Source: Meiothermus cerbereus DSM 11376
GTDB taxonomy: Bacteria; Deinococcota; Deinococci; Deinococcales; Thermaceae
DNA length: 64,000 nucleotides
Direction of reading: 5' to 3'
Assembly: GCF_000620065.1 (NCBI RefSeq)
Contig: NZ_JHVI01000020.1
Span: 17,036 to 81,035, forward strand
Below are positions 25,328-35,404 of this stretch, one piece after another (position 1 is the first letter of the stretch; every line of letters starts with the position of its first letter). The position numbers and the translations under genes were made by a program. Under the pieces are notes generated by a model. It had not been told where the DNA came from. It did no database searches and saw only the letters and a list, made by a program, of their open reading frames with translations.

Positions 25328-25454
25328 ATACCGGATTCAAAAAGATAATCTTCAAATAAAAAGCGCTAAGAGGCTATCTTTTTGAATCCTAGAGCACTCC
25401 CTTCGGTCGGGTTAGTTCGACACCGTTCGGTGACGAACTAACCGAATCTGGTAT
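25328..25454 (+). repeat. Dispersed palindromic repeat, copy 1 (127 bp)
   Basis: Begins ATACCGGATTC and ends GAATCTGGTAT, an 11-bp terminal inverted repeat with one mismatch. Inside are hairpin 1 (GGATTCAAAAAGATA / TATCTTTTTGAATCC) and hairpin 2 (GGTTAGTTCG...CGAACTAACC with a CACCG/CGGTG core; one arm base differs here). The loop of hairpin 1 contains AAGCGCTAAGAGGC, as in copy 5. It fills part of the 339-bp gap between the adenosine kinase and bcp; the rest (25231-25327 and 25455-25533) holds nothing I recognise. Confidence 0.9.
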
Positions 25455-25533
25455 GACTCATCTCGCTGGTTTTGCCAATCTGCCCTGGCGCAACTTGCAT
25501 GGCGCTGGCAAGGGGCTTGCAATATAGACAACA

Positions 25534-25560
25534 TTGACCCGGGGGGCTGTGGGTTATCAT
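25534..25560 (+). promoter_or_regulatory. Candidate promoter of bcp
   Basis: TTGACC (25534-25539) and TATCAT (25555-25560) with a short 15-bp spacer; the -10 ends 9 nt before the bcp ATG and no ribosome binding site is present, so a near-leaderless message is likely. Confidence 0.45.
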
Positions 25561-25569
25561 CCGGCTGCT

Positions 25570-26046
25570 ATGCTTAAAGTTGGCGATATTGCTCCAAACT
25601 TCACCCTACCGGATCAGGAAGGCAAGCTGCACACCCTCGAGGACTACCGGGGTAAGTGGGTGGTGCTTTATTTTTACCCCAAAGATGATACGCCGGGCTG
25701 CACCAAGGAGGCCTGTAATTTTCGTGACGAAAAAGGCCGCCTGGAGGAACTCGGAGCAGTGGTGCTGGGGGTGTCGGCCGACGATGTGAACAGCCACGGG
25801 AGGTTTCACAGCAAGTATGGCCTCAATTTTCCCCTGCTGTCCAACCCCGATAAGGACATGATTCGCGCCTACGGGGCCTGGGGCACCAAGACCATGTACG
25901 GCAAAGAATATGAGGGGGTCTTCCGCTACACCTATCTGATTGACCCCCAGGGCAGGGTGGCCCGGGTGTGGGAGAAGGTTAAGCCCGACGAGCACGCACA
26001 CGAGGTAGCGGAAGCGCTAATCGAGTTACGACAACAAGCGGTATAA
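25570..26046 (+). CDS. bcp: Thiol peroxidase Bcp/PrxQ
   Basis: 158-residue peroxiredoxin of the PrxQ class, reducing hydrogen and organic peroxides with thioredoxin as donor. Peroxidatic Cys44 is in [11 protein letters not shown] and resolving Cys49 is five residues later, the classical atypical 2-Cys layout. [27 protein letters not shown] is the family core. The ATG at 25570 is chosen because the fold begins there ([14 protein letters not shown]); an upstream in-frame codon would start at the -35 box. Confidence 0.93.
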   Translation: MLKVGDIAPNFTLPDQEGKLHTLEDYRGKWVVLYFYPKDDTPGCTKEACNFRDEKGRLEELGAVVLGVSADDVNSHGRFHSKYGLNFPLLSNPDKDMIRAYGAWGTKTMYGKEYEGVFRYTYLIDPQGRVARVWEKVKPDEHAHEVAEALIELRQQAV

Positions 26047-26094
26047 AGCCGTGCCCAGCGCTGGGGCAAATTCGGTAAGCTTATAGAGCCTTGA

Positions 26095-26799
<705 letters not shown>

Positions 26800-26922
26800 C
26801 CTTGAGTGCCAGACCCTGCTCAAACAGAGCCTTGTTCGGCGCGGGTGCGGCCTTTTCGTGCTCGATGACGAACAGGATGGGTCTGGTATAAAATGCTGGT
26901 TGTGGTTGGGCGCTTTACCCGA

Positions 26923-26946
26923 ATGATGCGAATGCCCCGACGGTAG
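26923..26946 (+). CDS. Putative leader peptide MMRMPRR
   Basis: ATG ATG CGA ATG CCC CGA CGG TAG: three of seven codons are methionine, just upstream of the methionyl-tRNA synthetase gene. There is no strong ribosome binding site. The frame overlaps the left arm of the hairpin that competes with the terminator, so ribosomes on it would favour the terminator, and failure to initiate would favour read-through. Chance occurrence of three ATGs cannot be excluded. Confidence 0.4.
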   Translation: MMRMPRR

Positions 26947-28935
<1,989 letters not shown>

Positions 28936-28965
28936 AAATCTGCTGGTGTGTTGCGCTTAGGGCGA

Positions 28966-29334
28966 CTACTGCGCGCTCTCCAGATCCGGGCGCAGGCGCA
29001 CGGCTTCACGCAGATATACGTGTTTGACCTGTTTTTGGGGAAGGTCGGTGTTCCACAGCATCATCACCCGGATGACCCTGGACAAAGCGCCGGGAACCGG
29101 AATCTCGCGGGAGTTGATCAGGGGAACCATCTGCATCCCCAGTTGCCGCGCGGCTTCTGCCGGGAAAGCAGCCCGCAGGTCGTCGGTCAGGGTGAAGAAC
29201 ATGGCCCCTATGGTGTCAAAATCGGTGATCTGGTTGGCCTCGAGCATCTTTTGCAGCAGCTCGCGGGTAGCGCTCAGGATGGCTTCCCGGCTATCCTCGT
29301 CGACTGTAATGGCGCCACGAACTCCTCGCATCAT
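28966..29334 (-). CDS. aroH: Chorismate mutase, AroH type
   Basis: 122-residue monofunctional chorismate mutase of the trimeric Bacillus AroH fold, converting chorismate to prephenate for Phe/Tyr synthesis. MRGVRGAITVDEDSREAI at the start (active-site Arg in RGVRGA), FFTLTDDLRAAFPAEAAR and the catalytic-region VPGALSRVIRVMMLW are diagnostic. Two ATGs are adjacent; either could start. A TAAAAT box on the minus strand (29350-29345) ends about 10 nt before, so the message may be leaderless. Convergent with metG. Confidence 0.93.
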   Translation of the reverse strand: MMRGVRGAITVDEDSREAILSATRELLQKMLEANQITDFDTIGAMFFTLTDDLRAAFPAEAARQLGMQMVPLINSREIPVPGALSRVIRVMMLWNTDLPQKQVKHVYLREAVRLRPDLESAQ

Positions 29335-29357
29335 TGTGTGCGCGATTTTATCCCAGC

Positions 29358-29386
29358 TTGCCCTTCCCGCCTAGACCTGCTATATT
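29358..29386 (+). promoter_or_regulatory. Promoter of rpmE
   Basis: TTGCCC (29358-29363), 17-bp spacer, TATATT (29381-29386), with the transcript start about 35 nt before the rpmE ATG. The divergent aroH promoter overlaps it on the other strand. Confidence 0.6.
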
Positions 29387-29429
29387 TAGCAAGTTGACAG
29401 CACGGCAAAATCCGTGCCCAGGAGAGAAT

Positions 29430-29651
29430 ATGAAAGAGAAAATTCACCCCAAGCTGGTTCCCTGCAAGATCATCTGCAACGGCGAGGTGGTCATGCAAAC
29501 CTACAGCACCAAGCCCGAGATTCACGTCGAAGTATGGAGCGGAAACCACCCGTTCTGGACCGGTCAGCAGCGCTTTGTGGACACCGAAGGCCGGGTCGAG
29601 AAGTTCCAGAAGAAGTTCGGTGGTACTTACGGCAAGAAGGCCAAAAAGTAA
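29430..29651 (+). CDS. rpmE: Ribosomal protein bL31, zinc-free form
   Basis: 73-residue large-subunit protein at the central protuberance. MKEKIHPKLVPCKIICNGEV and YSTKPEIHVEVWSGNHPFW followed by TGQQRFVDTEGRVEKFQKKF are bL31 throughout. The zinc form has Cys pairs in both segments; here the second pair is Trp-Ser-Gly-Asn, and the first has just one family cysteine plus an unrelated Cys12, so no zinc site can form. AGGAGAG sits 4 nt before the ATG. Followed by a strong terminator. Confidence 0.95.
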   Translation: MKEKIHPKLVPCKIICNGEVVMQTYSTKPEIHVEVWSGNHPFWTGQQRFVDTEGRVEKFQKKFGGTYGKKAKK

Positions 29652-29673
29652 TAGCCTGCGGCATGCTCGAGCG

Positions 29674-29700
29674 GGTGAGCGTTTGCTCACCTGTTTTTTT
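29674..29700 (+). terminator. Intrinsic terminator of rpmE
   Basis: GGTGAGC / GCTCACC with a GTTT loop (29674-29691) and then TGTTTTTTT. It lies 22 bp after the rpmE stop. Confidence 0.88.
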
Positions 29701-29730
29701 GGCTCGAGCCCACCTTGCCAGCAACCACTA

Positions 29731-29888
29731 ATACCAGATTCGGTTAGTTCGTCACCGTTCGGTGACGAACTAACCCGACCGAAGGGATACGCTTTCTTCG
29801 CCGAGCGCAGCGAGGGGTGTGCTCTAGGATTCAAAAAGATAGCCCCTTGATGTTTTTTGTTTGAAGAGTATCTTTTTGAATCCGGTAT
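29731..29888 (-). repeat. Dispersed palindromic repeat, copy 2 (158 bp, with 31-bp insertion)
   Basis: Same family as 25328-25454, in reverse orientation. Both ends (ATACCAGATTC, GAATCCGGTAT), both hairpins and the TAGAGCAC spacer are present, but about 31 extra bases (starting ATACGCTTTC) lie in the spacer between the hairpins. The loop of hairpin 1 is the second subtype (ends CATCAAGGGGC on the element strand), shared with copy 3. The right end forms TATAAC, which could act as a -10 box for tdk. Confidence 0.9.
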
Positions 29889-29943
29889 AACAATGCCGAG
29901 CTGTTCCGGCCCTGTTGTGGGTAGGATATGCTAGGCAGCGGTT

Positions 29944-30552
29944 ATGAGTTTGCCCCATCTTCCGCACCACCAGGGTTGGATAGAAGTTGTGGTTGGGCCC
30001 ATGTTTTCCGGCAAGTCGGACGAGCTTATTCGGCGCATCAAGCGGGCCCTCATTGCCCGGCAGCGGGTGCTGGTATTCAAGCCGCGCCTAGACCACCGCT
30101 ACCATGCCACCGACGTCTACAGCCACGATGGTAGACGGGCCGAGGCCATTCCCGTGAGCAACTCCGCCGAGCTGAGGGTTCACTTATCTGACCCCCTGCC
30201 CGATGTGGTGGCCGTGGACGAGGCACAATTTTTTGATGAAGGCCTGATTAAACTGGTGCTCGAGCTTGCCGATAAGGGCGTGCGGGTAATTTGCGCTGGC
30301 CTGGACATGGACTTTCGTGGTGAGCCGTTCGGCATCATACCCCAGCTGCTCTCACGGGCCGAGTATGTGGAGAAGCTCTACGCGGTTTGTCCGGTATGCG
30401 GAGCTCCGGCCACCCGCACCCAGCGCTTCGTGAACGGCAAACCGGCCCGCTACGATGACCCCGTAATTCTGGTGGGGGCCAGCGAGGCCTACGAGCCGCG
30501 CTGCCGCAAGTGCCACACCGTTGTGACCAAAGAGGTGCAGGAGATCCTGTAG
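29944..30552 (+). CDS. tdk: Thymidine kinase (type II, TK1-like)
   Basis: 202-residue ATP-dependent thymidine kinase for salvage of thymidine. P-loop [16 protein letters not shown] at residues 15-30, DEAQFF with the Mg-binding Asp, the lid region [12 protein letters not shown], and a structural zinc site made of CPVC and CRKC. The zinc site is intact here, unlike those in MetRS and L31 nearby. The ATG has no strong ribosome binding site; a repeat element lies 55 bp upstream. Confidence 0.95.
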   Translation: MSLPHLPHHQGWIEVVVGPMFSGKSDELIRRIKRALIARQRVLVFKPRLDHRYHATDVYSHDGRRAEAIPVSNSAELRVHLSDPLPDVVAVDEAQFFDEGLIKLVLELADKGVRVICAGLDMDFRGEPFGIIPQLLSRAEYVEKLYAVCPVCGAPATRTQRFVNGKPARYDDPVILVGASEAYEPRCRKCHTVVTKEVQEIL

Positions 30553-30589
30553 TGCAGCCCCAGTATCCTAAGCCGCGCTACCATCCGAT

Positions 30590-30994
30590 TTACTTTTTGC
30601 CTTTGCGCGGTGTTTTGCGGGCTTTTTGTAGCACCAGCTCGAGCACCCCGCCCTTCAGCGAGGCCTGCGCCATACCTGCGACGATGGGTTCGGGCAGGGT
30701 CAGGGAGCGGCGAAATGGTCCGGCGGGGCGTTCTTGACGGTAAAACCTACCCTGCTGCGGGTGCCGCAACCCGGCCAGGATGATGGTCTGGCCCTCTTCT
30801 TGAAGTTCCAGGTCTTCGTTTTTTACACCCGGCACGTCAACTAGAATGCGAAACTGCGTGCCTTCGTCTATCACATCTATAGCCGGTACCCATTCGCCCA
30901 GGGCTTCCTGGGAAGCAAACCGCCTCGAGAGTTCGTCGAGTTGTTGCCGGATGGTTTGCAAGCGTTCAATCGCATCGAAGTGTTCAATGGTCAT
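30590..30994 (-). CDS. Small heat shock protein (Hsp20/alpha-crystallin)
   Basis: 134-residue holding chaperone. A short helical N-terminus (MTIEHFDAIERLQTIRQQL) leads into the alpha-crystallin domain: WVPAIDVIDEGTQFRILVDVPGV, then RSLTLPEPIVAGMAQASLKGGVLELVL, which is the family signature; the C-terminal tail is basic but lacks a clear IxI motif. The ATG at 30994 is chosen because an extended -10 (TGATATTCT, 31010-31002) ends 7 nt before it, so the mRNA is probably leaderless. That promoter overlaps the 5' end of divergent miaA. Confidence 0.9.
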   Translation of the reverse strand: MTIEHFDAIERLQTIRQQLDELSRRFASQEALGEWVPAIDVIDEGTQFRILVDVPGVKNEDLELQEEGQTIILAGLRHPQQGRFYRQERPAGPFRRSLTLPEPIVAGMAQASLKGGVLELVLQKARKTPRKGKK

Positions 30995-31034
30995 GGTCTC
31001 GAGAATATCATGATTGCAGCGGAGGGCCAGTCCC

Positions 31035-31967
31035 ATGGATAACGCAGATTCGCATTACGCGCCCATCATCCCGCTATTAACCGGCCCCACTGCAACTGGT
31101 AAGACCGAGCTAGCCTTGCGCCTGGGGCGACTTTTCCCAGTTGTGGTGGTTTCTGCCGATGCCAGTATGGTGTACCGGGGGATGGACATTGGGACTGCCA
31201 AGCCCAGCCAGGCCGAGCGGCTCCAGGTTAAGCACTACCTCATAGACGTAGTCTGGCCCAGCCAGAGCTTCAGTGTGGCGGATTATCTTGGCCTGGCCGA
31301 GGAAGCCATTCAGGAGGTCCTCGAGCAAGGCCATACACCGCTGGTTGTGGGCGGAACCGGCTACTACATCCGTGCGCTTTCGGAGGGGCTCCACCAGCTC
31401 CCCGAGCCGGATGTGGCGCTTCAGGCCGAACTCTGGCAGGCGCTGGAGGTTGGCGGAGTTGAACCGCTGTTGGAAGAACTTCGGGCCGCCAGCCCCGAGG
31501 ATGCCCTGCGGGTGCAGCGTAACCCCCGCCGCATTGTACGGGCCCTGGAGGTGCTGCGCCGTACTGGCCTGCCCCCGGCCCGGTTTCCCAAGCGTACGCC
31601 CCGGTTTCGCTATCGCAAGCTGATCTTGTGGCCTTCCTGGGGATGGCTCGAGCCCCGCCTTGCCCTCCGCGTGGAGCGCATGTTTGAGCAGGGGCTGGTG
31701 CAGGAGGTGGAGCATCTGCTGCGGGCGTATCCGCAGATGCCTACGGCTTTGCAGAGCATTGGCTACAAAGAGGTGGCCGCGCATTTGCGGGGCCAGATGA
31801 CCCTCGAGCAGGCGCGGCAAGCCACCATTCGGGCCACCCGGGCCTACGCCAAACGCCAGTACACCTGGTTCCGCAAGGAGCCTGGCGAGGTGGCCTTTCT
31901 GCCCCATGGCGGCGACGAAGCGTGGCCTGGTGTGCGGGATTGGTTTGAGCACTTTCTCCAGTCGTAG
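31035..31967 (+). CDS. miaA: tRNA dimethylallyltransferase MiaA
   Basis: 310-residue enzyme adding a dimethylallyl group to A37 of tRNAs reading UNN codons. P-loop [34 protein letters not shown] (substrate motif), [16 protein letters not shown] and the late RQYTWFRKE motif are all MiaA. ATG at 31035 is preferred since GGAGG ends 9 nt upstream; an earlier TTG (31014) would lie inside the divergent hsp20 promoter. Confidence 0.95.
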   Translation: MDNADSHYAPIIPLLTGPTATGKTELALRLGRLFPVVVVSADASMVYRGMDIGTAKPSQAERLQVKHYLIDVVWPSQSFSVADYLGLAEEAIQEVLEQGHTPLVVGGTGYYIRALSEGLHQLPEPDVALQAELWQALEVGGVEPLLEELRAASPEDALRVQRNPRRIVRALEVLRRTGLPPARFPKRTPRFRYRKLILWPSWGWLEPRLALRVERMFEQGLVQEVEHLLRAYPQMPTALQSIGYKEVAAHLRGQMTLEQARQATIRATRAYAKRQYTWFRKEPGEVAFLPHGGDEAWPGVRDWFEHFLQS

Positions 31968-32041
31968 AGCCCTGCAGCAGACCAAAGGATTTAGGTTTTT
32001 CCCGAGCCTAAGCGACCATGCTATCCAGTCCGGCAAGCTTT

Positions 32042-32845
32042 TTACCGGCGTGAGGCCAGCCATTCACGCAAAACCCGCAGGTTGTGGGCATCTTCCCGGG
32101 TGCCCCGGGGGGTTTCCATAATGAAGACCTTATCGCGAAGCCTGGGATCCAGGGTAAAGCGCTGGAGTTCTATCCCAATCTGGCCTTCCAACAGGTTGGC
32201 GTGGTGGTCAATTTGCGAACCCCGTTCGCCCACCGAGTCGTTGAGGTGGATAACCGGAACCTGCTCCAGGCCAACGGACTGCTCGAGCTCCTCCAGGGCC
32301 TCCTCGAGCTGGTATCCTGCGGCAAAAGCGTGGCAGGTATCGAAGCAAACCCCCAGCCGGGTACCCTCAATCATCTCGGCCAGGGTGCAGAGCCTGGCGC
32401 CCAGTTTTTCACCGCCCCCAGCCGTGTTTTCCAAGAGCAGGCGAGGCCCGGCTTTGCTTACGCGCGCCAGCTTTAGGGCCTCGAGGGCTGCTGCCCTGGC
32501 TTTTTCGGCAGGCCCCGAGCCCGGATGCACCACCACATACTCGACGCCCAGTACCTGGGCTTTGGCCAGGTCGTCGGCCAGGCTGAACACACTCTTTTCT
32601 CCCAACTCACCTTCGGCAGCCAGGTTGACCAGATAAGACGCGTGGATAACCGCAGGCAGGCCGCCCAGATTCTCCTTTCGAGCCCGGAAACCCTCCACTT
32701 CGCCCGCCTTCAGGCCGCGGGTTTTCCAGCTACGTGGGCTCTTGGCAAAAATCTGGATGGCGCTCAACCCCAGGAGCTGGGCTTCCTCGGCAGCTCCGGC
32801 GATTCCCAGCTTGCCAGCGATGGACATGTGAAAACCGTATTTCAA
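32042..32845 (-). CDS. nfo: Endonuclease IV
   Basis: 267-residue TIM-barrel AP endonuclease acting in base-excision repair. Metal ligands are seen in [44 protein letters not shown] and [20 protein letters not shown], and the final IMETPRG. All three Zn sites appear intact. Its ATG overlaps the end of the RlpA-like gene by 4 bp, so it is the last gene of a three-gene set. Confidence 0.95.
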   Translation of the reverse strand: MKYGFHMSIAGKLGIAGAAEEAQLLGLSAIQIFAKSPRSWKTRGLKAGEVEGFRARKENLGGLPAVIHASYLVNLAAEGELGEKSVFSLADDLAKAQVLGVEYVVVHPGSGPAEKARAAALEALKLARVSKAGPRLLLENTAGGGEKLGARLCTLAEMIEGTRLGVCFDTCHAFAAGYQLEEALEELEQSVGLEQVPVIHLNDSVGERGSQIDHHANLLEGQIGIELQRFTLDPRLRDKVFIMETPRGTREDAHNLRVLREWLASRR

Positions 32846-33438
32846 TCGAGTATCTCCACTTTTACCAGCACCACCCCGTGGGCGCGCATCCCAAGTAGCC
32901 TTGCAGCCGCATACGACAGGTCAATAATACGGCCCCGAACGTAGGGGCCACGGTCGTTGATACGAACCACCACGCTCTTACCGTTTTTCAGGTTGGTCAC
33001 CCGCACCCGGGTGTTGAAGGGCAGGGTGCGGTGGGCGGCGGTAAAATGAAACTTGTTGAAACGCTCGCCATTGGCGGTACGACGCCCATGAAAGCGAGGC
33101 CCATACCAGGAGGCCAGACCCTGCTGATAAACCTGCGCGGGTTTTGGCGGCTCTGCTGGGGCTTGCGGTGGGGGGATAAATATCCAGGTGGGAGGCTCCT
33201 CGATGGCTTCGGGCAGGGGCAGCACCTCCAGGTTCATGGGATCCCATTCCGAAGCTGGAATTGCTATCTCCAGACCCACAGGCAAGGGGTCCTCAATCAG
33301 GCCGTTGAGCAGCATCAGGTTGGGAACACTAACCTGAAAAAGCCGCGCGATGCGCTCCAGGGTATCGCCGGGTTGCACCACATAGCCCTGGCCCCAGGCC
33401 AGACCAAAAAACAGCAATAGCGCAAACCATCGCTTCAT
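32842..33438 (-). CDS. Septal ring lytic transglycosylase RlpA-like protein with LysM domain
   Basis: 198 residues: signal peptide ([17 protein letters not shown]), one LysM peptidoglycan-binding domain ([20 protein letters not shown], residues 19-62), a Pro-rich linker and a C-terminal double-psi beta-barrel of the RlpA/expansin type ([21 protein letters not shown], then [20 protein letters not shown]). The conserved Asp in INDRGPY is present, so lytic activity is possible. No lipobox, unlike E. coli RlpA. It overlaps both neighbours by 4 bp. Confidence 0.9.
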   Translation of the reverse strand: MKRWFALLLFFGLAWGQGYVVQPGDTLERIARLFQVSVPNLMLLNGLIEDPLPVGLEIAIPASEWDPMNLEVLPLPEAIEEPPTWIFIPPPQAPAEPPKPAQVYQQGLASWYGPRFHGRRTANGERFNKFHFTAAHRTLPFNTRVRVTNLKNGKSVVVRINDRGPYVRGRIIDLSYAAARLLGMRAHGVVLVKVEILD

Positions 33439-34478
33439 AGTTCAATCAGGTGTTTGGGGCTTTGGGACAGCACCTCATGCCCCTGCTCGGTTACCAGTAC
33501 CAGGTCTTCGATGCGGCAACCCCCCAGGTTGGGTATGTAGACCCCCGGCTCGATGGTCACGACGTTGTGGGCCTCGAGGGTATCTTCCGAGGCCTGGCTC
33601 AGGCTGGGCGCTTCGTGGATAAACAGGCCCACCCCATGCCCCAGCCCGTGGGTAAAGTGCTCCCCATAGCCCAGCTCTGTCAGGTGGTTTCGGGCCAGGG
33701 CGTCCAGCTCCTGGCCTTTCTTACCCGGCCCCACGGCCTGTAGCGCCAGTTCCTGGGCTTCCAGCACGGCCTGATAGATGGCGCTGAGCTCATCTGAAAC
33801 CCTGCCCACCGCCACCGTGCGGGTCATGTCGGAGCAGTAGCCGCCTACCACGCAACCAAAATCCAGTGTGACCAGCTCCCCCGACCGGATTTTGCGGTTG
33901 CTGGCACCCCCGTGGGGCATAGCGCTGCGCTCCCCCGAAGCCACTGTGGTGCTAAAAGCTAGCCCCTCTGAGCCATTACTACGCAGGAAAAACTCCAGCT
34001 CCAGGGCCACCTCAATCTCCCGTACCCCTGGCTTTATGAAAGGCAGAATGTGCGCAAAACCCTGGTCGGCCAGATGGGCCGCCTGCCGGATGAGGGCAAT
34101 TTCCTCAGGACTTTTCCTACGGCGCAGGGTTTCAAAAATGCCCCTGGTGGAAACGAACTCGAGGTCGGGAAAATCCTGCTTGAATCCTTCCAGGGTCGCA
34201 ACGCTCAAGTGCTCTGCTTCGATACCCACCCGGCCCTGGAAAAACTCTGCGAGTAAGCTGTTCAGCTCGCTGCGGCGGGACAGGATGCGGTGGGGTAAAG
34301 GCTGTTGGGCGGCTTCCACAAGGTAGCGGCCATCGGTGATGAGGGTTGGGCCGCTCCGGGTGATAACGATTCTGGCATCCTTGCCCTCTACAAACCCCGA
34401 GAGGTACCGAACGTTGTGGGGGTTAGAAACAAAAAGCACGTCGAGGTTGTGTTCGTCGAGTAAGCGCTGAAAGTCCAC
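33435..34478 (-). CDS. M24-family aminopeptidase (Xaa-Pro peptidase)
   Basis: 347-residue creatinase-fold metallopeptidase. Dinuclear metal ligands: Asp in VTLDFGCVV, Asp in YCSDMTRT, His in [15 protein letters not shown], Glu in VVTIEPGVY and Glu in [14 protein letters not shown]. The N-terminal creatinase domain ([18 protein letters not shown]) marks the PepP/PepQ branch. It likely cleaves an N-terminal residue before proline. First gene of the peptidase-rlpA-nfo set and divergent from the outer-membrane-type protein at 34.6 kb. Confidence 0.92.
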   Translation of the reverse strand: MDFQRLLDEHNLDVLFVSNPHNVRYLSGFVEGKDARIVITRSGPTLITDGRYLVEAAQQPLPHRILSRRSELNSLLAEFFQGRVGIEAEHLSVATLEGFKQDFPDLEFVSTRGIFETLRRRKSPEEIALIRQAAHLADQGFAHILPFIKPGVREIEVALELEFFLRSNGSEGLAFSTTVASGERSAMPHGGASNRKIRSGELVTLDFGCVVGGYCSDMTRTVAVGRVSDELSAIYQAVLEAQELALQAVGPGKKGQELDALARNHLTELGYGEHFTHGLGHGVGLFIHEAPSLSQASEDTLEAHNVVTIEPGVYIPNLGGCRIEDLVLVTEQGHEVLSQSPKHLIEL

Positions 34479-34522
34479 GAGGGGAACTTTACTCTACCGG
34501 GCCATTCTCGAGCGAATATTCT

Positions 34523-34561
34523 TTTCACGAACTGTTTATCGTGAAATAAAGCACTTATACT
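34523..34561 (+). promoter_or_regulatory. Palindrome with adjacent promoter
   Basis: TTTCACGA (34523-34530) and TCGTGAAA (34539-34546) form a perfect 8-bp inverted repeat with an 8-bp centre, in the divergent gap. A -10 TATACT (34556-34561) follows; the -35 region is weak (TGTTTA) and lies in the palindrome centre. A dimeric regulator bound here would control the gene at 34602 and perhaps the divergent peptidase operon. The -10 position rules out the upstream ATG at 34563 as start. Confidence 0.55.
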
Positions 34562-34601
34562 CATGGAAGTGAAACCTGCCCATGCTAAGGTCTTCCACAG
34601 G

Positions 34602-35345
34602 ATGATTACGCGCCTTATTGCTTCTGTTTGGATGGCCGTTTTTGGTTTGGTCTGGGCCCAGGTCTCGCCCGAGGCGGCGCAGCTCCTCGAGCGTGGCCGT
34701 AATGTGCTGGGCGGTGCGGCCCTGGCCAACCTGAAAACCTACCGCGAGGTAACCACCAATATCTATTACACGCCCGACGGCAAAGAGGAAAGCCGCATCG
34801 TGACTTTGCTGTTGGTGGATTTTACCAACAGCCGCGTCCGGCTCGAGCTCTACGATCCCCAAAGCGTGAATAGCCCCAGCCCAATTCCCCTGGCGTTGCA
34901 GCAGTACAGCCCTCAGGAGAGCTTTTTTTGGAGCCGTGAGACCTCTTTGCGGCCCCTTCCCTCAGACCAGCGGGAAATCTTGCGCTCGAGCCTCTACACC
35001 GGCTGGCTGGGCTTGAAGTACGGCAGCAGCAATCGGGAGCGGGCCAGTGTGACGCAGGGCAGCCTGCGCAACCAGACCGGCCGTCTGCTCACCGTGAGCA
35101 CCCAGGGCTGGGTCAGCACCTATTTGTTTAATGCCGATGGCCTGCTGCTGGGCGAACGACTCACCATTCCCGGGGTGGGGGAGAGCATTACCTTTTTTTC
35201 CAACTACCAGACCGTGCAGGGGGTGCGCCTGCCGCAAAAGTGGGAAAACTACGTGGGCGGGGTGCTGGCGGCGCGGGGTGAACTGATGGAAGTGGAAATC
35301 AACCCCGTTTTTACCGAGGCCGACTTTTTTAAGCCGGTCAGGTAG
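34602..35345 (+). CDS. Secreted protein, LolA/outer-membrane-lipoprotein-sorting-like
   Basis: 247 residues with a signal peptide (MITRLIASVWMAVFGLVWAQ). The mature part begins with a helix carrying the GRNVLGGAALANLKTYREVT pattern, then beta strands (NIYYTPDGKEESRIVTLLLV, LITRLE-type repeats), which is the layout of LolA/LppX half-barrel proteins that bind lipids or lipoproteins. I call the fold with moderate confidence and the role as unknown. The start is set by the promoter just upstream. Confidence 0.6.
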   Translation: MITRLIASVWMAVFGLVWAQVSPEAAQLLERGRNVLGGAALANLKTYREVTTNIYYTPDGKEESRIVTLLLVDFTNSRVRLELYDPQSVNSPSPIPLALQQYSPQESFFWSRETSLRPLPSDQREILRSSLYTGWLGLKYGSSNRERASVTQGSLRNQTGRLLTVSTQGWVSTYLFNADGLLLGERLTIPGVGESITFFSNYQTVQGVRLPQKWENYVGGVLAARGELMEVEINPVFTEADFFKPVR

Positions 35346-35363
35346 GCCCACTCAGGGCAAAAG

Positions 35364-35392
35364 CCCAGCACAACGTTTTGTGTTGTGCTGGG
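35364..35392. terminator. Shared hairpin between convergent genes
   Basis: CCCAGCACAAC / GTTGTGCTGGG with a 7-nt loop, in the 59-bp gap between the LolA-like gene and ileS. On the minus strand it is followed by CTTTTG, so it can end ileS transcription; on the plus strand no U-tract follows. Confidence 0.65.
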
Positions 35393-35404
35393 ATGAGGGT
35401 TTGT

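Noticed and set aside
29501..29651. rpmE as a pseudogene because of missing cysteines
   Set aside because: The frame, length and all other L31 motifs are intact and it has its own promoter, ribosome binding site and terminator; zinc-free L31 is a known form.
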